Shown here one piece after another: positions 1-9,639 of a stretch of 64,000 nt of DNA. The notes beneath the pieces are model-generated. The model searched no databases and was not told where the DNA came from. It saw nothing but the letters and a program-made list of their open reading frames with translations. A program made the translations under genes and the position numbers. Source of the DNA: Neoarius graeffei. Taxonomy: Eukaryota > Chordata > Actinopteri > Siluriformes > Ariidae. The stretch spans positions 3,027,542 through 3,091,541 of the forward strand of contig NC_083583.1 in assembly GCF_027579695.1 (NCBI RefSeq), read 5' to 3'. Position 1 is the first letter of the stretch. Every line of letters begins with the position of its first letter.

Positions 1-1
1 G

Positions 2-649
2 GATCTTCCAAGGGAACTGGTTCAATTCAGTGTGGATCTGACCCTCCCCAGGTACAAGGAGGGAGATGGGATAGTGGAGTGGTGGGGTCATGTCTTTGAC
101 CAGCCTGGTAAGTACCCCACCCTCAGTGCATTGGCCAAATGCTGCTTTTCTATCTTCCACGGACCAAGAGTGGAATCCTCCTTCAGCCTGATGAACGAGG
201 TCATTGACGAGCGTAGTGGCAACATGAATGTGGAGACCTTCAACGCTATCCAGACGGTGAAGTATACCCTGCGGTCCAGGGGGCAGACAGCCATGCAGAT
301 GTTCCAGCGGAGCGACGTGAAATTTGGGGAGGTGGACAGAATCATGTGCCGAAATATAAATAATGCAGCAGCCACATACAAACAGAAACTGAAGGCAAAA
401 GCAACAGAAAGACAGCTGCAGCACAGAAAATATGGCTGTCAAGAAACTGGGAGTGCTCAGCAGGCAAAGAAGCAGGCTGCTGAAAGTGAGAAGCAGGCAA
501 GGCTGAGGCATGTGGCCACTCAGCGTAAAAGGGCCATGGAGACTCTGGCAGCCCAAGAAAAAAGAAAGAGTGATCAATTGGACTTGGAATTGGATTTATT
601 GGAATTGCATATATTGTTCTCCAGTCTGGCAGGGCATACATTGATCTAG
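2..649 (+). pseudogene. hAT-like transposase, C-terminal part (runs in from the left edge)
   Basis: The reading frame is open from base 2 to the stop at 647-649, so the protein enters from outside the window and the first in-window GTG is not its start. Residues such as YPTLSALAKCCFSIFHGP, VESSFSLMNEVIDERSG and NVETFNAIQTVKYTLRSRG match the C-terminal dimerisation region of hAT-superfamily transposases, where a conserved hydrophobic helix is followed by an S-FS-MN-D-R stretch. The last 90 residues are a Lys/Arg/Gln/Glu-rich helical tail, probably coiled coil. A similar basic tail is coded by the hAT-like element at 4395-5528. hAT transposases cut and paste DNA in the nucleus. The catalytic N-terminal part is not visible here, so activity cannot be judged. 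The superfamily call is by motif memory; the exact family is unknown. Confidence 0.6.
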
Positions 650-865
650 AGTCTTTTTTTTTCAGTTTTTTTTCCTCTTTTATTATTGTTCATATGGCCT
701 TGTACAAACAGTTTTGAACACCTCTCTCTGACTCATCTAACACATTTGGCTTCTGTGAAAGTAAACTTTGTTTCTAAATAAAACATGGCCAGCACAAGAT
801 GCATGTGGTGTGTGTGAGAGAGACTTGGAGTGTTTTTGGCGCCTCCTGCAGATCACTGAAATAGT
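650..865 (+). other. 3' flank of the hAT-like transposase, T-rich with poly(A) signal
   Basis: This stretch follows the transposase stop and is T-rich. It contains an AATAAA at about 776-782. I see no terminal inverted repeat that closes the element here, so its right end is not fixed. Confidence 0.35.
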
Positions 866-879
866 GTGGGTGGACAGCT

Positions 880-1449
880 CAATGGAGCACTTGCATGTGA
901 TGTCACAGCCGATCCAGATTGTGACAGACGCCATCTTGTCGGTCAAACGCCATATCCGCCTTCTACTTCTGCTTCTACTTCTGCTTTTACTTCTACCTTT
1001 TCTTCTGGAAAACCCTACTATATACAATTCTACTACAACGGCTGCGGCTACAAGCTCTCCCTACCTGTGCACGTTTGTTTTTGTGTGTATTTTTGCGTGG
1101 TGTTCGTCTGTACCGGACTTCAATATCCACTACAACTGTATGGACTTACTGGACATGGGTTTCCAGCAGAAAATGACGGTTTGTAGCGATTTCCATCGCA
1201 TGCACAACATTCCGGACGAGATAGTGAGACCAGCGGGGTCTCCGTGGATTGTTATCGGAAGCAAAGCGAAGGAGGCGGCGCCGGGAGCGGAAGCAAAAGC
1301 GAGGCTGCAGAGCCGGCCTGTTGACTAAGCTCAGAAAACAGCCACTCAAACCTCCACTGCTAAGCCTCTATCTCTCCAACGCCAGATCCATGGCAAACAA
1401 CACGGACGATTTGGAATTACAGCTGGAATTACCTTATTCTATTCTATAA
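880..1449 (+). mobile_element. L2-clade LINE, 5' fragment
   Basis: The frame at 1249-1449 encodes RRRRERKQKRGCRAGLL, then LRKQPLKPPLLSLYLSNARS and MANNTDDLELQL. This is the start of the endonuclease-RT ORF of teleost L2 (Maui-like) LINEs, which normally continues into an apurinic endonuclease domain. The upstream frame (PDEIVRPAGSPWIVIGS) belongs to the same ORF but joins in a different phase near 1255, so there is at least one frameshift. The LINE stops abruptly near 1449, before the catalytic endonuclease motifs. It is a dead 5' fragment, which is unusual because most LINE copies are truncated at the 5' end. L2 RT sequence occurs again on the - strand at 6467-7085, but I see no evidence that the two were one copy. 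Confidence 0.65.
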
Positions 1450-1485
1450 TCGGCTGGTCAGTGCTATACTCAATACTTAAGTGAC

Positions 1486-1798
1486 TTACCCATCCAATGA
1501 GGATTCTTGTTTACAAGATGCCACATCTGAGTCGCTGACAAATCCTGAATTTCTGTCGAGATAACTGTCCAGAAATTTATAAGCACGCAGTGCTTCACCA
1601 CTGAACAGCGAGGGAAAGTTAATGAGGTAATTATACACGTCTGGGTATTCCGCTGGCAGTTCAAAATCCGGTCGTGAAAACTCCGTCCGGTAAGCCATAA
1701 GGGTCACTAATCTGTAGATCGTTTATTTTAGACATATATCTAGTTATCTGTTCATTAGAAAAATGAGCCGTGTAGTCCGTCGGTTGAAATTGATCCAT
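1486..1798 (-). pseudogene. ISL2EU/SWIM-type transposon protein, first-exon fragment
   Basis: Reading leftward from an ATG at 1796-1798 gives MDQFQPTDYTAHFSNEQITR, then MSKINDLQISDPY. After a phase change near 1690 the other frame gives SRPDFELPAEYPDVYNYLIN and GEALRAYKFLDSY. This resembles the N-terminal exon of the SWIM/YqaJ-type protein carried by ISL2EU DNA transposons in fish, where a Y-L-P-S-Y-LKAYKSL pattern is typical. One frameshift is visible, so the copy is broken. The assignment rests on motif memory, and a host gene derived from the same family cannot be excluded. Confidence 0.4.
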
Positions 1799-2024
1799 TC
1801 TGTACACGAGTGCAGCAGTATTCAGCGGTGTTTTTTGCCGACAATATGGCGGCTGTGTACTTTCCGGTCACGTGACTGCAAGATCTCTATACTGTATTTT
1901 GTTGGGTTGTACAGTGTACCGGAAGTATTTCCTCCGCACCACCAACGCCCGTCTCCCGACAATACCCCACCCCCGCGCGTCCGCACCCTTCTCACCTTTT
2001 CAACCCCTGACCCATTTTGATGCC

Positions 2025-2042
2025 TGTGTGTGTGTGTGTGTG

Positions 2043-2099
<57 letters not shown>
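2025..2099. repeat. (TG)n then (TA)n microsatellite
   Basis: A (TG)n run passes into about 50 bases of uninterrupted (TA)n. The inverted element pair begins immediately after it. ORFs read through it are low-complexity artefacts. Confidence 0.9.
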
Positions 2100-2100
<1 letters not shown>

Positions 2101-2751
2101 TGCTATCAAGCGATTAAAATATTTAATCGCGATTAATGTCGCGACTGTCATAGTTAACTTGCGATTAATCGCACATTTTTGTCACATGAAAAACCACTGT
2201 AATTCTCTTATCAGCATAAAAAAGTGAATGGGCTTGCTCACCGTTCGAACTACGGGGGTACTCGGGGGATCCGATCTCCCCTGAAACAGACATGAGATCC
2301 CTTGAAAACATGATTTGGGAAATGTTGGGGGGTCTCTAAAATATTGGCAAAATGATGTTTATTGACATAGCAATCGTGTGTAATGGGAAGCATTTGCATA
2401 TCCGAAGTGAGCGCGCGATGGAGAGCCGTGCTCTGAGACAAGCGCAAGCACCCCCCCCCCAAGGGAAAAAAAAGGGACCCCCCGAAAATATCGGCATAGT
2501 TCGAACACTGGTTGTACCAATGTTTTTTTTTTTTTTATTGCAGAGCATAACACGTCTTGTCACAGCCACTGCAAAGTCGGGCTGGAGCCGCCGATGGGAA
2601 AACGAAAAACTTAAGCCGAGCACCGTGGCGCTTCGGGGGAGGGCAGAGGACTCTGGCTGTGCGGGGCGTGGCATCATGTCACAGAGCGTTAATCTTGCGA
2701 TAAAAAAATTACTGCCGTTAAAATTGAGTCAAGTTAACGCATTAATAACGC

Positions 2752-2754
<3 letters not shown>
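2100..2754 (-). mobile_element. Short DNA element, left arm of an inverted pair
   Basis: This arm is the reverse complement of 2803-3555, with about 85 bases fewer near 2680. Its outer end is GTGCTATCAA followed by the AATCGCGATTAAT-type palindromic motif. Its inner end runs into a (TA)n tract and lacks the terminal GACAGCAC. No credible protein is coded. It looks like a non-autonomous DNA transposon; the family is not assigned. Confidence 0.6.

Positions 2755-2797
<43 letters not shown>
2755..2797. repeat. (TA)n spacer at the centre of the inverted pair
   Basis: About 43 bases of pure (TA)n separate the two arms. A TA tract between inverted arms would be prone to extrude as a cruciform. Confidence 0.85.
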
Positions 2798-2802
<5 letters not shown>

Positions 2803-3555
2803 GTGCTGTCAAAAATGTCACGTAATTAATGCGTTAACTTGACTCAATTTTAACGGCAATAATGTTTTTATCGCGAGATTAACGCTCTGTGACATGATGT
2901 AGGTTTTTCATAAGCTTTTGAAACTGCCAGGAACTTGGAACAGAGACTTTGCTTAGAAAAACGATAGCAGCTAGACTGTAATGCCACGCCCCGCACAGCC
3001 AGAGTCCTCTGCCCTCCCCCGAAGAGCCACGGTGCTTGGCTTAGGTTTCATTTTCCCATCGGTGGCTCCAGCCCCACTTTGCAGTGGCTGTGACAAGACG
3101 TGTTATGCTCTGCAATAAAAAAAAAACATTGGTACAACCAGTGTTCGAACTATGCCGATATTTTCGGGGGGTCCCTTTTTTTCCCTTGGGGGGGTGCTTG
3201 CGCTTGTCTCAGAGCGCAGATCTCCATCGCGCGCTCACTTCGGATATGCAAATGCTTCCCATTACACACGATTGCTATGTCAATAAACATCATTTTGCCA
3301 ATATTTTAGAGACCCCCCAATATTTCCCAAATCATGTTTTCAAGGGATCTCATGTCTGTTTCAGGGGATCTCGGATCCCCCAAGTACCCCTGTAGTTTGA
3401 ACGGTGAGCAAGCCCATTCACTTTTTTATGCTGATAAGAGAATTACATGGTTTTTCATGTGACAAAAATGTGCGATTAAATTGCGATTAATCGTGAGTTA
3501 ACTATGACAGTTGCGACATTAATCGCGATTAAATATTTTAATCGCTTGACAGCAC
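2803..3555 (+). mobile_element. Short DNA element, right arm of an inverted pair, complete ends
   Basis: It starts with GTGCTGTCAA and ends with TTGACAGCAC, so it has at least 10-bp terminal inverted repeats over 753 bp. Subterminal sequence is rich in AATCGCGATTAA and GTTAACGCATTAAT motifs. The open frame at 3084-3395 shows no domain and has its counterpart in the left arm, so I treat it as non-coding. The flanks are (TA)n and (TG)n, which hides any target duplication. Confidence 0.6.
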
Positions 3556-3556
<1 letters not shown>

Positions 3557-3601
<45 letters not shown>

Positions 3602-3606
3602 ATATA
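3557..3606. repeat. (TG)n/(TA)n microsatellite
   Basis: The right flank of the inverted pair is a TG-rich tract with TATATG interruptions. Confidence 0.85.
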
Positions 3607-3640
3607 TGCACAATTATTTTAACACTTACACTTTGATTGT

Positions 3641-3744
3641 AGACGAGTAAATGACTTCCACTTCAATGCTGATCGTTTACTCCCAGTCACCGAGGCTCCA
3701 AAGAAATACACACTAGTAGATGAAATTCAGCAAGTTGATAAATG
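3641..3744 (+). other. Exon-like open frame with acceptor and stop (unassigned)
   Basis: A GATTGTAG acceptor-like site precedes a frame coding VNDFHFNADRLLPVTEAPK and KYTLVDEIQQVDK, ending in TGA. The composition looks protein-like rather than random, and it could be the last exon of a transposon or of a lost host gene. There is no partner exon nearby and I do not recognise the family. Confidence 0.25.
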
Positions 3745-4125
3745 AACACACCTATCTGAGGAAAAGCTTGGGAGTCATGTTCCTTAGCAACCAGATTGCC
3801 CAGCCATCGGTTCCATCCACTGACAGTGTAGCAGCTAGCAGTTTGTAACGGAACGCTGTTGAATATTATAATAGCAGCCAGCAGCTACACTGTCAATCTT
3901 ACTATGTCTGCTGTCAATGGTTCCATATGTCCACCAGGGGGAACCAAATGTTATATGGTCTGCACAGTACTCGGGTCTATCATTACTACCAGAGTGGATT
4001 ACCGGAGAGCAAACCCCCCCCCCCAAAAAAAAAAAACTCTTCGGATCTGCACGAATTACACAAGTCACCCAAAATACTGGGGGAAAAAGCGGAATGCGCC
4101 GAAAAGCGCGACGTTTGCACGCTTG
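3745..4125. other. Unassigned DNA left of the acd duplicate
   Basis: No gene is recognised. It contains a C11/A12 homopolymer junction at 4014-4036. It ends exactly where similarity to acd begins. Confidence 0.4.
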
Positions 4126-4178
4126 ACCTGGGGACTCCTCAGTGTGCACTTGTCGTCAGCAGTGGAGTGGAGCTGTGA
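4126..4178 (+). pseudogene. acd (TPP1) terminal-exon fragment
   Basis: The frame LGTPQCALVVSSGVEL with its stop copies the end of the functional acd exon at 33488-33575 (LGTPQRALIVSSGVEL). It carries two amino-acid changes and has no upstream exon, so it is a non-functional passenger of the segmental duplication. Confidence 0.85.
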
Positions 4179-4394
4179 AAGGTTGCAGGGTTGAAATCTT
4201 GTTCATATGGTGTTCTATGTTCTTTATAAATCGTGTCATGTTTTGTTTTAATGATCTTATTAAATTATTTTTGCAATTATTTCTTAATATACTTCTCTTT
4301 AGATTTTATTATATAATATACGTTAGTATACTTGTTTAATGCACCTGTTTAAGAACGAGTTTGATTCCAAGAAAATCATCAAAATAATAAAAAT

Positions 4395-5528
4395 CAGGGA
4401 TGAGAGTTTTCCACTTTTTGGCGGAATTCCGCTTTTTTTCAGTCAAAATGGACCTTTTTTTATATTGTTGCAAATCCGTTGAGAAAATTTTAGGGGGGTA
4501 GGGTAGGGTCTGTACTATTTCTGGGCGGCCGGACTGACTTGCCGTCAGCTGACTCATATATCAAGACTCACGTAATGTTTACAATTCACAGAAATGTAGG
4601 CATCCATTTTGAATATCGTACTTTCTCGTAAGACGTTAGTTTGCCGTTAGTTTGTATTTGGTGTATAACCAATGTCTCATGTGTTGTGATTGGCCCCTTT
4701 ATCGGCATTTGCTGAATGACAACCAATCCGTATTCACCTTCTTAAACCACCTTCCCGCGCTACATGAACTTCAGGCAAAGAGAGAATTGAAGAAAGCTAC
4801 CCAGACATCAATGGCTGTGCCAAGCACAAGCATGCAGAGTAAGAGAAAGGCCAAGGAGGAGTTAGACAGGGAGCAAAAGAATGCAAGGCTGGAGCATGTG
4901 AAAAATCAAGAGGAGTTGGCTAAAAAGAGGGAGAGGACCAACAAGCTTTTAGCTCTTGCTAAAAAGCTCAAAATAAAGAATAAACCATGCACCATGAAAC
5001 TTCTGCACCATGAAACTGTAAATAGTTGTATATATTGTAAATAGACAAACACCTTTATAGAACCAAAGGAAAAATGTATTCATAAATCATATAAACCATT
5101 ATTTAATATAGCAGTGAATGTGTTACCTTAGTTTGGATTTAGAGCAGCAAATTTGAAGTATCATGTTGGTGCTCACCTGGAATGTATATGCAAAATTTAT
5201 CACAAAAGGCCCGTCAATGTTTCCTTTACATAGGTGTAGTTGATCTTTATCAAATGAAAGTTTAAGTAATGTATGTACTTGAAAGAGAGTTCTACTTTTG
5301 TATAAGTGTCAATTTTGTAAGCAAACAGGGTATGGTATTTCAACAACATTTGTAAAATTTTGATGATAAATGGTTTTTAGGGTAAAATATCTCTAAAATC
5401 CATGAGCTCCCGGGGGCTTCGCCCCCTGGGCCCCCACCGGGGCTTCGCCCCTGGACCCCACCGGGCCTTCGGCCCCAGACCCCCGACTAATTTTTCAGAT
5501 TTTTTCATCACAAGCCACTCTCATCCCT
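4395..5528 (+). mobile_element. hAT-like DNA transposon, internally deleted
   Basis: The ends are CAGGGATGAGAG and CTCTCATCCCT, inverted to each other. The paralogous locus near 34160-34175 shows the unoccupied site, and about 8 bases (ATAAAAAT-like) are doubled at the junctions, as hAT elements do. The only open frame (4652-5044) starts in noncoding 5' sequence. It then gives a Lys/Glu-rich tail (SKRKAKEELDREQKNARLE) like the one at 350-600. Most of the transposase is missing, so this copy is non-autonomous. Confidence 0.65.
5405..5490. repeat. GC-rich stem-loop cluster near the hAT-like right end
   Basis: Three successive short hairpins of the form GGGGCTTCGCCCC lie in an otherwise AT-rich element, just inside its right terminus. 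Each stem is closed by a CTTCG-type loop. Subterminal hairpins of this kind may act in transposase binding or termination; that is inference. Confidence 0.6.
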
Positions 5529-5917
5529 AAAAAATACATATTGCTTGGAGTAACAAAGTGGTTTTGCATCAATAATAAATGTAATTTTTTTTTTAAATAA
5601 AAGCCACTTTAATGCTCACTCGTGTAGGTGTCTGTTCAGCCGGTCATGTGTCAGTAGTTTATATGCAGAACATAAAATCGTGCAGATACAGGAGCAGAGC
5701 TTCAGCTAGTGTTTACAACTGACATCAGAATGGAGAAAAAAATAATCCTTTTGATTATGTGATGGTTGTGAGTTTGAGGATTTCAGAAACTGTTGATGTC
5801 CTGCTGGAAATTTTACATGCAAGTCACTGGAGTTTACACAGAATGGCATGAAAAACAAAAAGCATCCAGTAAATGTTAAGCCTGTGGGCAGAAACACCCA
5901 GGTTAGGAGAGGATCAG

Positions 5918-6195
5918 GGGGTAATGGGCAGACTGGTCTGAGATGAGAGAGTGAGTAATGGGCAGACTGGTTTGAGATGAGACAGAGTGATGGGCAAATT
6001 GGTTCAAGATGAGAGAGAGTAATGAGCAGACTGGTCTGAGATGAGAGAGTGAGTAATGGGCAGACTGGTTTGAGATGAGAGAGTAATGGGCAAATTGGTT
6101 CTAGATGAGAGAGTAATGGGCAGACTGGTTCTAGATGAGAGAGTAATGGGCAGACTTGTTCAAGGTGAGAGATGGTCAGAGGATAATAGGCAGAC
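5918..6195 (+). repeat. Minisatellite, 25-30-bp unit, copy A
   Basis: About ten imperfect copies of a unit containing GTAATGGGCAGACTGGTT and GAGATGAGAGA. The same array lies at 34555-34825 in the other copy of the duplication, with a different number and order of units. Confidence 0.85.
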
Positions 6196-6466
6196 TGGTT
6201 TGGGTGGACTGGAAGGCTCCGGTAACTCGATCACCCTTTACAAAAGTGATGAGCAGAAAAGTATCTCAGCATGCACTTATTGAATCTTGATTTGGATGAG
6301 TTACAACAGCGGGAAACCACATCAGGTTCCACTTCTGTGAGCCAAGACCAGGAGTCTGAGGCTCCAGTGAACAGACTCTCTCTCACACACACTCTCTCAC
6401 TCACACACACACACTGGGCAAGTGAAGTCTGGAAAAAGACCAGGAGCCATTTTTAACAATATTCAG

Positions 6467-7085
6467 ACTTGATATGCCTCATGACTAGCCGCTCGAAGCA
6501 CTTCATGAGGATGGGAGTGAGTGCGACAGGGCGGTAGTCATTGAAGCAGGAGGGAGACGGCTTCTTCGGGACCGGGATGATGGTGGTGGTTTTGAGGCAC
6601 GTGGGGACAACAGCCTGGCTCAATGAGATATTGATGTCTGTAAAGACATCTGTGAGCTCCTCAGCACAGTCTCTCAGGACACGACCAGGAATGTTATCAG
6701 GACCTGGGGCTTTCCGTGCATTTGTCATCCTGAGAGCTCTCCTCACGCTGTCTGGGGACAGCGTCAACACCTGGTTGCCGGGAGGTGGTGGGGTCTTCTG
6801 TGCCGTGGTGCTGTTGTTTGCCTCAAAGCGAGCGAAGAAGTCGTTCAACTGATTCAGCAGAGACGTGGAGTTGTCACAGGTCTGTGGCGAGGGCTTGTAG
6901 TCTGTGATGGTCTGAATCCCCCGCCACAGGTTCCTGGTGTCTGTCGTTGAAATGGTCAGCAATGTGCCTGGAATACTGTCTCTTGGCCACCCTGATGCCT
7001 CGTGACAGATTGGCCCTAGCTGTCCTCAGGCCCACCTCGTCCCCAGCTCTGAAGGCGGTGTTCTGAGCCCACAGGAGCCTATAGA
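6467..7085 (-). mobile_element. L2-clade LINE, reverse transcriptase fragment
   Basis: The - strand encodes [38 protein letters not shown] and [20 protein letters not shown]. These are the fingers motifs of L2-clade non-LTR reverse transcriptase (the K-PGPD and DYRPVALT blocks). The reading frame is open over 6453-6962 and continues in broken form to about 7085. The palm with the catalytic YADD is missing, because the fragment ends exactly at the boundary of the acd duplication at 6466/6467. It is dead. Confidence 0.8.
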
Positions 7086-7220
7086 CTTACATGAACAAGA
7101 TAAACAAATGAACAAGAAACATTGTCAACTTTCAAAAGCCTCACTTCGTGTTTCATTTATAAAATGAACAAGAGTGTTAAAAAAAAAATTACTTGCTAGC
7201 ATATGGGACAGTCTTTCTCT

Positions 7221-7225
<5 letters not shown>

Positions 7226-7252
<27 letters not shown>
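7226..7252. repeat. (CA)n microsatellite
   Basis: About 13 CA units between the L2 fragment and a Lys/Arg-rich open frame. Confidence 0.9.
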
Positions 7253-7295
7253 AGTACGCGTGAAGAACTCACATTAACTGAAGCACGAAGACAAA

Positions 7296-7520
7296 TCAAG
7301 TTGTAAAATTCTGACACTTGGCCCTGTATGTGTCCTTCTCAATGCATTTCCTGTCTCTCCAACTACTCCCTCTCTTTCTGAAACATCTCCTTCTGGAGTT
7401 TTTCCTTTCTCGAGCTCCATCTTCTCCGTCCAGCTCTCGGATCTGCTGCTGCAAACTCCTCCTCACTTCCCGCTGCACGCGCCTCAACGCCTTTGTCAGC
7501 TCGCGCTTGAGGATTGTCAT
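7296..7520 (-). other. Charged coiled-coil-like open frame (unassigned)
   Basis: The - strand frame begins MTILKRELTKALRRVQREV and continues RRSLQQQIRELDGEDG, a heptad-like charged helix. A neighbouring frame then gives KEKLQKEMFQKERE, so a one-base shift may split one longer coiled coil. No splice partner or domain is recognised. It may be a decayed host exon or a transposon tail. Confidence 0.25.
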
Positions 7521-7663
7521 TTTGAAAATAGATCTAGTTTACAGCGCTGTATTTTGAATAAAACACAGTAAACAAAATTGGTAACCAAAACACTCCACGC
7601 CCTGATGCTGCTCACAGCTCGGTGATGTTTGTAAGAGATGAGGCGAGTATCATTGATAACACG

Positions 7664-8840
7664 TATATATGCTATATTTACTATATGGACATGGGATCAG
7701 AAAACAATTTTATTTATAATCAGTAGCCACATGTACCCAAAGGGTACCTAATTTTTTTAAAGATAACATCAGAGAAGGGTCTCAAGATCCATCAGGGCAG
7801 GAAAAAGTGCCTGAGAGAGTTTAACGAGGGGCCTCGCATTGACAAGTACTTCCTTAGAGGTAAGAAAAATAAGTCGAGTGAAGCCCAGTGGTAGGACAAG
7901 CACCACAGTCCACAGCGTATCAGCGTAGCCTGAGTGACAGAGCACACTGCCCCCTAGCGACTGCTGCACGAATTACACCTCGCTCTCTCCATGCTTTCAT
8001 CTTTTTTTTAAAAAAAAAAATCTCATCTCATTATCTCTAGCCGCTTTATCCTGTTCTACAGGGTCGCAGGCGAGCTGGAGCCTATCCCAGCTGACTACGG
8101 GAGAAAGGCGGGGTACACCCTGGACAAGTCGCCAGGTCATCACAGGGCTGACACATAGACACAGACAACCATTCACACCTACGCTCAATTTAGAGTCACC
8201 AGTTAACCTAACCTGCATGTCTTTGGACTGTGGGGGAAACCGGAGCACCCGGAGGAAACCCACGCGGACACAGGGAGAACATGCAAACTCCGCACAGAAA
8301 GGCCCTCGCCGGCCACGGGGCTCGAACCCGGACCTTCTTGCTGTGAGGCGACAGCAGTAACCACTACGCCGCCGATATTTTTTTAAAAATTTCTTTATTA
8401 TTTTTATTATAACACTTTAAAAAGTACAAATGCACAAAACCAATATGGCAACATCATCATATCATGTTATCATCCTATTAAATAAAGGGGAAAACAAAGA
8501 AATTATCAAAGGGAACAATCTGGTAAAAATCGAGTATAAACAACTTATAATACAAAACTGAAAATAAAGTATGTAGGAAATGCTGTAGTTAAAGATGTAC
8601 ATGGATAGAAAGGGAAAAAAAGGAAAACGTAAACAAGCAAGAAAAACTAATAATAATAAAAACAAATTTTAAACAAGTGTTTCCAGGCAAAACAACCCTC
8701 TCCCGGTAGCACTTATGATGAATATGAAGGAAGATGTGGTGAAATAAATAAATGGGTCCCCTATGGGTCCATGTGGCTCCTGTTTATAAATAAAATAGTT
8801 TTCTGATCCCGTGTCCCTACAGTAAATACAGCATATATAT
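7664..8840. mobile_element. TIR element (MITE-like) with nested SINE
   Basis: About 80 bases at the left end (GCTATATTTACTATATGGAC and onward) are repeated inverted at the right end near 8765-8840, at roughly 80 percent identity. The interior has no transposase. A SINE lies inside (8021-8373). The terminal sequence ATGGGATCAGAAAAC recurs as GTTTTCTGATCCC. The family is not assigned. Confidence 0.55.
8021..8373 (-). mobile_element. tRNA-derived SINE, family 1, copy 1
   Basis: Antisense copy of the roughly 370-bp SINE whose head is GGTGTAGTGGTTAGCGC (box A) followed by GGGTTCGAGCC (box B). The tail is a GATGA-rich repeat. TTTTTTAAAAA on both sides is a likely target duplication. It is RNA polymerase III-derived and moves with partner LINE machinery. 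Confidence 0.85.
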
Positions 8841-9330
8841 TTACTCTCTGAGCCACAAAAATGAAGCGTAATCCAAAAATGAACAATTTATAAATCACAG
8901 AAGTAAAATATACCAAGTGTCTGTACTTTATATTATTCTACTCTTCCCTCTTACAGTTTTCCAAACTGAACCCTCGGAACCGAGGCTGACACGCTGTCGC
9001 CACGACCCAAACTCTTATCTCCCGGAAATGGCCCGGCGCTAGAGCTCAGTGGAACGCACTTTCCCTCTGGAATAACCATAAACGTGTCTGAAAGCCATTT
9101 CTTTAGTCCATTTATGTATAATTTATATTTATAGTAATAAATCAACAGAGCGGGGAAGTTTTAATCAATGGGGTTCAAAAGTGGGCGTGGCCCAAACCCC
9201 TTCCTTTGCGTATGTAAACGAACCAAGAAACCATCCAATGATAGCAGTATATGCAAATGAGGGAGGTAGTGATCCAATCAGCGTGTTTGTGGGAGGAGTC
9301 TTTCCGAGGCAGCTCTCCTGCAGAGCTTTT
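8841..9330. other. No gene recognised
   Basis: A - strand frame at 8951-9145 shows no domain. The stretch includes a CCAAT-like and GTGGGCGTGGCC-like segment at 9180-9245, but no exon follows it. Confidence 0.3.
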
Positions 9331-9334
9331 TTTT

Positions 9335-9600
9335 TTTTACCTTTTAGCTCACTGTGACCTTGACCTTGGCCGGATGACCCCCAAAATGTTGGAGGTTCTA
9401 TTTGAGACCAATGCCCATCTGTCCTACAAGTTTCATGAAGACGGGTCCAGCCGTTTTCCCATTACGTCATTAACAAAAAACAAACAAAAAAAGGAACAAA
9501 AAACAAACAAACAAAAACAAACCCCACCGAAAACAATAGCACGCCCCCTGGTGGACTCCGTCCCGGGCGAGGTAGAAAAAAACCACCATCCAGACATACA
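9335..9600 (+). repeat. Interspersed repeat with TGACCTTGACCTTG core
   Basis: The CACTGTGACCTTGACCTTGG core followed by A-rich simple sequence is a common teleost dispersed repeat. I do not assign the family. The 121-residue frame through it is not a gene. Confidence 0.45.
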
Positions 9601-9639
9601 AGGGGAAACAGTTTAATCTGTGTTATCTCATTCAGTGGG

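Larger units (their letters stand above)
4126..6466 (+). repeat. Duplicated copy of the acd last-exon end plus the acd-ogfod1 spacer
   Basis: From ACCTGGGGACTCCTCAG at 4126 to the ATTCAG at 6461-6466 this region matches 33523-35081 in the same orientation, with only scattered substitutions. It carries the last 15 codons of acd (GTPQCALVVSSGVEL, stop at 4176-4178), the 3' UTR, and the minisatellite that lies between acd and ogfod1. It cannot make TPP1, because the rest of the gene is absent. This copy holds a hAT-like insertion (4395-5528). The other copy holds a SINE instead. Confidence 0.85.

Noticed and set aside
2352-2798. Open frames in both arms of the palindrome
   Set aside because: No domain is seen, they include homopolymers and (TA)n, and the frame is not kept between the two arms.
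2100-3555. Termini of a large self-synthesising or virus-like element
   Set aside because: The arms are only about 0.7 kb, the right one has its own complete ends, and no coding part lies between or near them. A short non-autonomous DNA element explains the data better.
7318-7557. + strand hydrophobic frame resembling a signal peptide
   Set aside because: It is antisense to the charged coiled-coil frame, which gives hydrophobic residues by complementarity, and no splice site follows.
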